From Prunus persica (Eukaryota > Streptophyta > Magnoliopsida > Rosales > Rosaceae), in the NCBI RefSeq assembly GCF_000346465.2, contig NC_034009.1, positions 27,300,561 to 27,364,560 of the forward strand: a stretch of DNA of 64,000 nt, in the 5' to 3' direction. The translations under genes were made by a program, and so were the position numbers. The notes beneath the pieces were generated by a model. That model had not been told where the DNA came from. It ran no database searches and was given only the letters and a program-made list of their open reading frames with translations. Below, piece after piece: positions 56,291-64,000 of the stretch. Within the stretch, counting starts at the first letter, position 1. Every line of letters starts with the position of its first letter.

Positions 56291-56525
56291 ATAGTCTTGA
56301 CACGTAGGAATCCGAAAATCTTATCTGAAAATATTACCCAAATTAATTATTTTCATTAAAAAATAGGAGGAAAAAACAAAAAAGTGAATAGTAATTGCCA
56401 TGGCTAAGGGCAACGGGTGGAGAAACGATTTACTATTTGCAAGGGCAACTACTATTCACGTGAATAGTGCTTGCCCTAGCTCCACCCTTGCCATGGCTAA
56501 GGGCAAATGGGTGGAGTTGCTCTTA

Positions 56526-56579
56526 AAATGATTTTTTTGTTCAAGTGTTTGATAAAAGGGAAAGCATTTTTACCTTCAC

Positions 56580-56610
<31 letters not shown>

Positions 56611-59600
56611 ATTAAATATGTTTCCATCACACCTTAAAAATTATTTTAATTATAAAATAAATAAATTATTATGTTGAAAATTAAATATTTGTATCCAAAT
56701 GCTCTAAACTAATGTTTTAAGTTAAATCCAATATATTCCATTAAAAATAAATATTCAGTCAATAATATAGTCATAACAAAAATTAAACAAGATGAACTCA
56801 TTAAACTTGAAGCTATATGATTTCTCAATTCCTCCATTTCTTGTGCTATAGGACTATCTTCTTGTTATGCATCAATGCTGACAATTTTCGAGATCCACTT
56901 ACAACATTTTCAGTTGTGGTAAAGTTACTATTCTTTTTTGTCATCTTATTGCAACAAAAACATTATATATATATATATATATATAAGCACAAAAGAATGG
57001 AATCATAGATATATCTTAACTTATAAATGCTTAAGGTGTAATGAGATTACCCAGAAAAAACAAGTACAATTTATTCCCTTTATGTGTAGAAGAATGAATA
57101 GAAAAGGTGGTCACCAACTCATAAAGGCAAAATACCAGATCCATCCTTGCTAATTTTCTCCACCCCACAGCCCACAGAAAAAGTATTGAATTATGCACTC
57201 TGCTGCCCACATCTTTTATCCTAATAAGAATACCCAAGCATACTCTGTTCCATCAATAAAAAAATTATTCTCTACCATGGAAATTAGAAAGCACCAGGCA
57301 AAGTCCTCTAAAATCTCACCAACCAATCCCACAAGGCAACATTATGCAATTAAGGCAGCCAACAAACACTTGTCCTCAGTCAATCACCATAGCCCTTAAC
57401 CCAACATACAGACACTCATGAAAATCAAGATTTTAAACATTAAAAAACAAAAAAAAAACAAAAAAACAGAAATATATTGTTCATATAAGCTTCAAATTGC
57501 AATTAGTTTTGGAGAACCATGAGGGTGAAGGCAAAAAATGCAAGATGGTAAACACACAACAAGAAAAACAAAATGCTTATATTATGAAGAAGGATTTGAA
57601 TAAATCAATAAAACTGGAAAGCAATACCTTTGGAAATTGGAACTCTCTGCATAAAGAAGAATATAATTTTAGAGCAACTCTAAAATAATTTGTATACCCT
57701 TCCGAGACATATAGAGGTAAGCCAACTCTGCTGCTAGCTAAGTATGGTATCATCTACCCACAAAGGCAAGCCACAACTCACAAGGAAGCCAAAGACACAA
57801 CTTAGGACTCCAAAATAACAAGAAGAACAACAAGCGAATTACAAAACAAACCAAACTAGCCACAACTCATAGGAATACAAACCAAACTAAAGCCAATCTA
57901 ATCCCCTGTATAGGCTAAGTAGAAAAACAACAATAATAAATAGCTACACAAATCTCCAAACGCAAGGATTACAAAGCACCATAATCTGAAGAAAAAATAA
58001 TAATAAACAAGGAAACAAAAACATGAACAAAAAAAGAAAAGAAAAAAAAAACCAACAACAACAACTATTGAAGTTAAAACCCTAGAAATTAAAGAGAAAG
58101 AGGGAAGAAATAAACATAATATGCGTCATACATGAGTCTTGTGGCTTCTCAGGAGTGTGATTCATTTGATTCAGCAAGAAAAAAATAATAGGAAGAATAC
58201 AAGAGATTCGAGAGAATGAGAACTCTGTGAAAGAGATGACGTGAAGAAGCAAAGGGATGCGAAGGAGAAGACGCACGATGAGAAGAGATTCCGTGAAAAT
58301 AGATTGGGGTATTTTCGGAAGTTTGTAAATTTCATTAAACCAAACGCTTCTTCGAAACTGATTCCCGTATAATCAGCAAATGAAAGCACCTCATTAGCTG
58401 TTTTCCCTTATAATTTTCTCTTACAACAATTTTAACGATAAGTGATTTTCTCATAGTTTACCAAACGGATTGGGGTTCTCAATTTTTTTTAAAAATCACT
58501 TATCACCCCAAATAAATATTGCCAAACGACACTAAATAATAACTCTATGCTTGTATTGTTCTCATTCAAGTGGCAGTGTCCGACCGTTACTTTTAAAGAG
58601 TAAAACTAAAAGCACACTTAGAAAATAAAGACATTTTCACCTTTGACCTTCTCTATACCTACAAAATTAAAGAAGATTTCCTAATTAAATTCATAAGCCA
58701 AACTCTCCAAGTCCTTTAAACTTTCCAGTTTCCAGAGTTACTTTCCTAATGGAATTGGAAAACCACAACTTTCGCTTTTATCCATCTTTCCATTTTGTAT
58801 TACTTTCCTAATACAAGAGTTAGAAGGATTCCTACTTCATTGTGAAAAGGATTATTTGAGAATTTCTTGATAGGTAAGACTCTTAAGTAGATGCATATAA
58901 ATACAATTGCTCATGCTCAATCAGTTACGCAACCTACACTAAAGTATTCACCTATCTTAAATGAGTGTGTGAGGAATCAAATTGAGGAGAAGATCACGTG
59001 TACCAATTTTACATATCTCGACAACTTTGTGGCAAATCAAGGTAAGTATTTTTAGTTGCTTAGGCTTAATAAGTTCTACATTTTGATCATCACGTTTGAG
59101 AGCGACCTACCACCCCCACCAGAATAAGGCCAAAGTAGGCTAAGCTTTACCACCACCCTACTCATCGGGCCATCTGTGCCATTTGATCATGTGAATGATG
59201 ATGATATCATGACCTCTATGGTGGCATCCAATACAAAAGTTGCACTCGTAAGTTGTAGGTAGTCAATCTCCTTTCTATGAAGAAGAAGAAATGCTTTTGA
59301 TTACGTTTCACAAAAACTTTAAAACGCTTGAGATTTATAAAAGTACTCTCTTTAGAAATATTCGCAAACAATAGTAAAATTTATGTATTCTTGTTTTATT
59401 GTCTCTCTCTATCTCTCGTTTTTTTGGATAGGTGATATGACGTAAAAGTGGGTGTGGTCTGGTCTGATTCATAAATGACCTAATTTCATACAAAAATAGA
59501 TAATTGGGCCTAGGAAAGAGAGGTGCTTTGATGTTGAACTTGGGGAAATATTAGTTATGAGATTAGAAATTTAGCATTGAACTTAAATATTTTTTTAAAA

Positions 59601-60716
59601 AAAAATAAAAAAATATATGGCCGGTCCCTGTCCGGTGTAAGGTGTGAAACTAGCATCAAACTGATTTGAACCAATCTGGTTTAGTTCGATGCTAGTTTGT
59701 TGACTTTTTTAGTCCACACATTTTTTTTCGAGTTTTTCTTTCCAATATGACTTAATGTTCTAATTTTCTGATCTCGATGTCCACTCCTAATATTACGTAG
59801 GGAAGTTTCTCTTTTCAAAAGGACTTAAGAGACATTGTTAGACTTCGAAATGCAAAGTAGCATTGACATTGACAATAACTCCTTGTCCAATAAGCAAAGT
59901 AACAACTAACACCATTTGCATTGCTGCTTTCGTAATTCAATCCAATTCACCACTTGACTTGCCAGCTGCATTATTATTAAAAGCCACAAAGTCGGTCGAC
60001 ACCACAAAATTACAACTATACTTTACAAGAAAGAATAAATTGGATCACACATACTCACAATGTCACATAGCAAAGCTTGGAAGAGGAAAGGGCGGCGTAA
60101 TGAACAATCAATAATTAAATTAAATTAAATTAAATTAACTAAAGTTAACTAAATAAAAAAGTAGAAAACGGTGTCGTGTTGTGGAAACATTACGTGTCCA
60201 GAGATGGCGGCCATCTATCACTCATTCTATGTACCTCACCTCATCACCAGCATCAACGACCGACCAGAATCTGTGCAACTGTAAATATTTTCTTTTAATT
60301 CTTAAAAAAACCAAAAACAAAAAGAAACAAAAAAAAGTCTACAAAGATACTTTGTTTCTTCAAGCTCCCCCCACTTGACTGCACGTTGTGGTTTTTATTT
60401 AATGTTAATACCAACTGTGTCCTTCTTGCTCCTGGAGCAACCTACCTTATCGACAACAACAACACTGACGAAACGCGTACCAAACTAAGCGCTCAAAAAT
60501 CTCCACACTCTAAATCTAAAACTAGAAAAACCGCGTTTCGTTTCGTTTGGATTTTGCTCGCCATGCACTTCCACAACCGGCCCACTCGCCGATTTTTCTC
60601 TCCGATTGCCCCCATTTCATAATTCTGGTTTTTCAAATTCAAACCCGCAGATATCGACATTCTTCTCTTTTAATTCACAGCGGAAAATTAAGCGGAGCCG
60701 TTGATTCGAGAATCAG
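56526..60716. other. Intergenic stretch before the DnaJ gene
   Basis: AT-rich. It includes TA runs (about 56580-56606 and 56965-56985), A-rich tracts (57440-57470, 58020-58050), an imperfect hairpin (59647-59698), and a CATATAAATACA TATA-like word at about 58893 whose role is unclear. No coding gene could be supported. Confidence 0.45.
59647..59698. other. Imperfect hairpin
   Basis: The left arm AAACTAGCATCAAACT pairs with AGTTCGATGCTAGTTT (one mismatch), with further partial pairing of GATTTGAACC with GGTTTAG inward. It may be the core of a small MITE or a small-RNA precursor; no end signals seen. Confidence 0.5.
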
Positions 60717-62273
60717 ATGGGCGTGGACTTCTACAACGTGCTGAGAGTGAACCGGGACGCGACCCAGGAGGACCTGAAGAAGGCGTACAAGAGGTTGGCG
60801 ATGAGGTGGCACCCGGACAAGAACCCAGTTGACAACGAAGGAGCAGAGGCCAAGTTCAAGCAAGTTTGCCAGGCCTACGATGTCCTCAGCGACCCCCAGA
60901 GGCGTCAGATCTATGACATCTACGGCGAGGAAGGGCTCAATTATGGTGACCCAGATGATATTTTTGCCGAGTTCTTCGGCGGATCTGGGGACAGAGACAG
61001 GGTGTTTAAGAAGAAGAATAGCCTTAATGGTAGTTATGGCGGTGGCGGTGGAGGGAAAAGTAAGAAGCTTGCGGCGATTGAGAGTAAGTTGGTGTGTAGT
61101 TTGGAGGATTTGTACAAAGGGACCAGAAGGAAGATGAGGATTTCAAGAACTGTTCCTGATGAATTTGGGTGAGTGCTCTAATCTCTCTCTGTGTCTCTGT
61201 TTTTGAGTTCCTTTTATATATTTATATGTGGGAATTGCTGCAAAATTTGTTTTTTCTTTAATTGGGATTTGGAATTTTTGGAAAATGATGTGTTTGTATT
61301 GTTTCTAATTTAGAGTGTTTTTGGCATGTTGACTCTTTCACTGACTTTAATTTGGTTTGATCTAAGCATATATATACATTATGTGGTTCAAATTGGATTG
61401 AGTAGCTTTGTTTTGGGTAGGTGTTTGAGTTTGCTAATTAATTAAATCAGACATTTGGAGATGTTTAGCTGATCTTGACTTTTACTTGAACGATTTTGGG
61501 TGAGATTTCATTTTGTTTGTCTCCCTCCTGTAAAGGGAAAGGGAATTAAGGCCTCATGAAGTTTCTTAATTTGAGAAGATTGTCCTTTCTTTGTTTTAAT
61601 CACTTAGCAATCTAGTAGCTTGCGAATTGGTGTTGAATTGATGATTCTTTGGAGATTTAGGGTTGAGTCCTGGGTAGAAATCTACAGAGCAGCCCTGAGC
61701 TTAGTCTGTTGTAACCAAATTTCTTTGTAATAAGTGTTTAGACATTTAGTTAACAAAAACTTTTTTGCCCTTGAATGATTCTCTCCTCTAGTTCTGTTTT
61801 GTCTAATTTTCAGAAAACTTTGTTGCAGTAAGCCGAAGACAGTTGAGGAAATCTTAAAGATAGACATCAAGCCTGGTTGGAAGAAGGGTACGAAAATCAC
61901 CTTCCCAGATAAAGGCAACCAAGAACCAGGAGTCTCTCCAGCAGATCTTATATTCGTGGTCGATGAAAAACCCCACGGTGTTTTTAAGAGGGATGGGAAT
62001 GACCTTGTGGTCACTCAGGAGTTATCTCTACTCGAGGCTCTCACGGGGACTTTCGTCAATCTGACAACCTTAGACGGAAGGATTCTGATGATCCCAGTGA
62101 GAGATATAATTAAACCTGGTCATGAGGAATTGATCCCTAATGAGGGAATGCCCATCTCAAAAGATCCCACCAAGAAAGGAAACCTCAGGATCAAGTTTGA
62201 CGTCGTCTTTCCATCGAAGCTGAGTGTAGAACAGAAAAGTGATCTGAGACGGGTGCTTGGTCGAGCTGATTAA
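60717..62273 (+). CDS. Type II (class B) DnaJ/Hsp40 co-chaperone
   Basis: Exons 60717-61168 and 61829-62273, intron 61169-61828; 298 residues. The J domain (residues 1-68) has the HPD motif at 32-34 and [16 protein letters not shown] short Gly-rich linker (YGGGGGGKS) replaces the usual G/F region. The C-terminal substrate-binding domains have [16 protein letters not shown] and the PDLIFVV-like stretch [12 protein letters not shown]; there is no zinc finger, hence type II. J proteins stimulate Hsp70 ATPase and hand over clients, here probably in cytosol or nucleus. From memory similar to At1g59725, which also follows CRR28. Confidence 0.94.
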
Positions 62274-63910
62274 TTCCTAGTTTGATCAGAGTTCATGCCT
62301 AACTAGGATGCCAAGTCCATTAACTCTAATTGGCAAATTAAGATCAATTTTGTAAATATTTAATGTTTCCACTGCTTAATTGTGCATACTAGGAAGCAAA
62401 GTTTTTAGGGTTGGATTGGGCCTTCCATTTCAAATTAATCAGTGTAATAGCAAATAGCTATTAGTCCTTTCTTTTTTAAGAATGATGGAAAAACCATTTG
62501 TATAATGTGTTTTGTTTTTTAAATGATGAACTGGTTTTAGCTTCAAGCTTCTTCTCTCTCTGATTATTTCTTTTGCGGACAATGCCCTATACATTTGAGT
62601 GGTTGAGGAGAATTGGAGTTACAAGCTTGTACAGACTTTGGTCCGTGTTCATATATTATAAGTCAGTCTGCTTGAATTCATTGCATGTTGTTGTCTCTGC
62701 TTAACCGTTGGGGTTGGTGGTCCTCAATCCTGATGGTACAAACATTTAGAGGGCATGGCATATTTTTCTACCTCCAAGTCCAACGTATTGCTGGCTATGT
62801 CTTTAAGTCATAGTTGAATACCTAGGTGAATTAGATTCCAAATTCCTATTGAAGTTGTTTATTAAATCATATGGAATTGGGGTAGCAGTGGTGCTAATTA
62901 CTAAAATGTCCTCATTATTGAGTTCAAGTATATGGAAAATTTGGAAATTTTAAAATTGTGTGAGGATATAATGGGTAAAAAAGATGAATTCCTAATGAGT
63001 TAATTCTCCTGAAATTGGAATATCACCTCTCACCCAAGAATTGAATTCCTCCAAAATTAAGAATTCAATTCCTAATTTTGTGTGGGTTCTACTTACTTTT
63101 TAATTCTGTGATGTGAATCATATGAATTCTGTGGGTTCCACAAAGAATTGAATTCCTCCAAAATACATGAATCTTTCATAGGTGAAATTCAATTCTTGAT
63201 AAGAATTCCAATTCATAATAAAAATTCTAATTCCTAATTAGGAAACACCAAGCTCCACTACCGACCCCTTGTGGCCTGCATTTGATGAGCATCACCCATT
63301 TTTGTTCTTTTTCTTTGTGGTGGGATTGAAAAGGTGATGCTCAACGTGTGCACGAGCGCCAATGAATATACAATACCATAGTGATAAGAATGTGACGGAG
63401 TGCTTAAATGTACGAACATACCTACCTTTTTATTTTTGTAATAATGATGAAAAGTTGAGAATATTTTTTATATTACGAAAAAGAGATTACTAGACCAAAC
63501 GTTAGCTGATTATATTGCAGGGATCAAATTTGTGATTTTAAAGCAAGTTGTGAATTGTGATTGCATTGAATTGGATAATTCATGAGTTCTAAGTATACTG
63601 GTATTGAGTCGGATTATAAAAGGAAGGAGAGCAAGAGAAGACATTTCAAATTAAAATCAAAAGTGAAATACCTACGTACAGACACCATAACTCCATGCAT
63701 GAAAATTAAATAACTTAGGGTCATATTTTATTCAATCTCCCCTCTGAGAAACGAAGTCAGGGGATGGAGACACCTTATTTCTTTTTTCTTCTTTTTTTGT
63801 TGGCTTTATTTCCACATCATCATATTCCCGATCGATCGAGCTCAATTTTACTCTGAGCATCAGCCATCAAGCTTCTTCAAGCTTCTTCAACCTTCATTAT
63901 TATTTTTATT
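62274..63910. other. Convergent 3' spacer
   Basis: Between the DnaJ gene and the thioredoxin gene. GAATTC-containing AT-rich words recur at 63000-63240 (AATTGAATTCCTCCAAAA at about 63045 and 63147), probably a degenerate repeat. No gene recognised. Confidence 0.45.
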
Positions 63911-64000
63911 TTATTTCCTGTGTTTCTCAATCTTCTTCTGGAGTTCCTCCTTCCTGGCCCCCACGACCTTATCAACCACGTCCCCTTTCTTCACAAAAAC
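63911..64000 (-). CDS. Thioredoxin h, C-terminal end (partial)
   Basis: The last 29 codons and the TAA stop (63911-63913) are in the window: VFVKKGDVVDKVVGARKEELQKKIEKHRK in two halves (first half up to VVGAR). This is the last beta strand and C-terminal helix of h-type thioredoxins. The catalytic WCGPC lies beyond the window. The product is a cytosolic disulfide reductase; from memory the neighbour of the DnaJ gene in Arabidopsis is Trx h7 (At1g59730). Confidence 0.8.
   Translation of the reverse strand, partial: VFVKKGDVVDKVVGARKEELQKKIEKHRK

Larger units (their letters stand above)
52432..56522. mobile_element. PIF/Harbinger DNA transposon, apparently intact
   Basis: Length is 4091 bases. 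The left end GAGTGGCTCCAGCG and right end, on the minus strand, GAGCAACTCCACCC are similar inverted ends, flanked by TTA on both sides (52429-52431 and 56523-56525), the target preference of PIF/Harbinger. It encodes a two-exon Myb-like ORF1 (plus) and a DDE transposase ORF2 (minus), convergently placed. Both reading frames are uninterrupted, so the copy may be autonomous or recently so. Confidence 0.9.

Noticed and set aside
58082..58389. Minus-strand open frames of 64 and 72 codons
   Set aside because: Low-complexity Phe/Ser-rich translations without family resemblance; at most an untranslated leader.

Overview
This is nuclear DNA from a dicot plant. It shows GT-AG introns, AT-rich spacers, LTR retrotransposons, a CACTA element, hAT and PIF/Harbinger elements, Helitrons and MITEs, and plant-specific genes (tau-class GST, LRK10-like receptor kinase, DUF569, PLS-class PPR). 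A rosid such as a Rosaceae species would fit, but the sequence alone does not prove the family.

Left third (1-21.7 kb): mostly transposons. A decayed CACTA element ends at 3968. It is followed by the leader and one LTR of a minus-strand Copia element (LTR 4588-6506, with a dense WRKY-box cluster) and a fragment of a hAT-like repeat. A PPR pseudogene (from 8.1 kb) is split by a complete 12.2-kb Ty3/Gypsy element of Tat type (8686-20858, target duplication GGTAA). That element carries gag-pol on the minus strand, a ~0.8-kb tandem-repeat tract and a spliced antisense ORF on the plus strand. Its gag-pol has many breaks although the LTRs differ by only about 2%.

Middle (21.7-34 kb): a tRNA-Gly(GCC), two complete two-exon tau GST genes (24.2 and 32.9 kb), a GST exon-2 pseudogene, and broken PPR pieces. 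These arose by tandem duplication of a PPR-GST unit. The second PPR copy is split by ~0.9-kb tandem repeats and followed by a three-level nest (MULE-type MITE inside a Helitron inside a hAT-like repeat) that contains the 100-N assembly gap.

Right half (34.7-64 kb): ordinary genes. These are a 14-exon TTC38-like TPR gene, a single-exon LRK10-like receptor kinase on the minus strand, one or two DUF569 genes, a CRR28-like editing-factor gene whose DYW domain is frameshifted, an apparently intact PIF/Harbinger transposon (52432-56522), a two-exon type II DnaJ gene, and the 3' end of a thioredoxin h gene at the window edge. The series GSTU - DUF569 - CRR28 - DnaJ - Trx h matches, from memory, the Arabidopsis order At1g59700-At1g59730, so the genic half looks like an ancient conserved block with transposons added. 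The genes do not form a pathway; they share only position.
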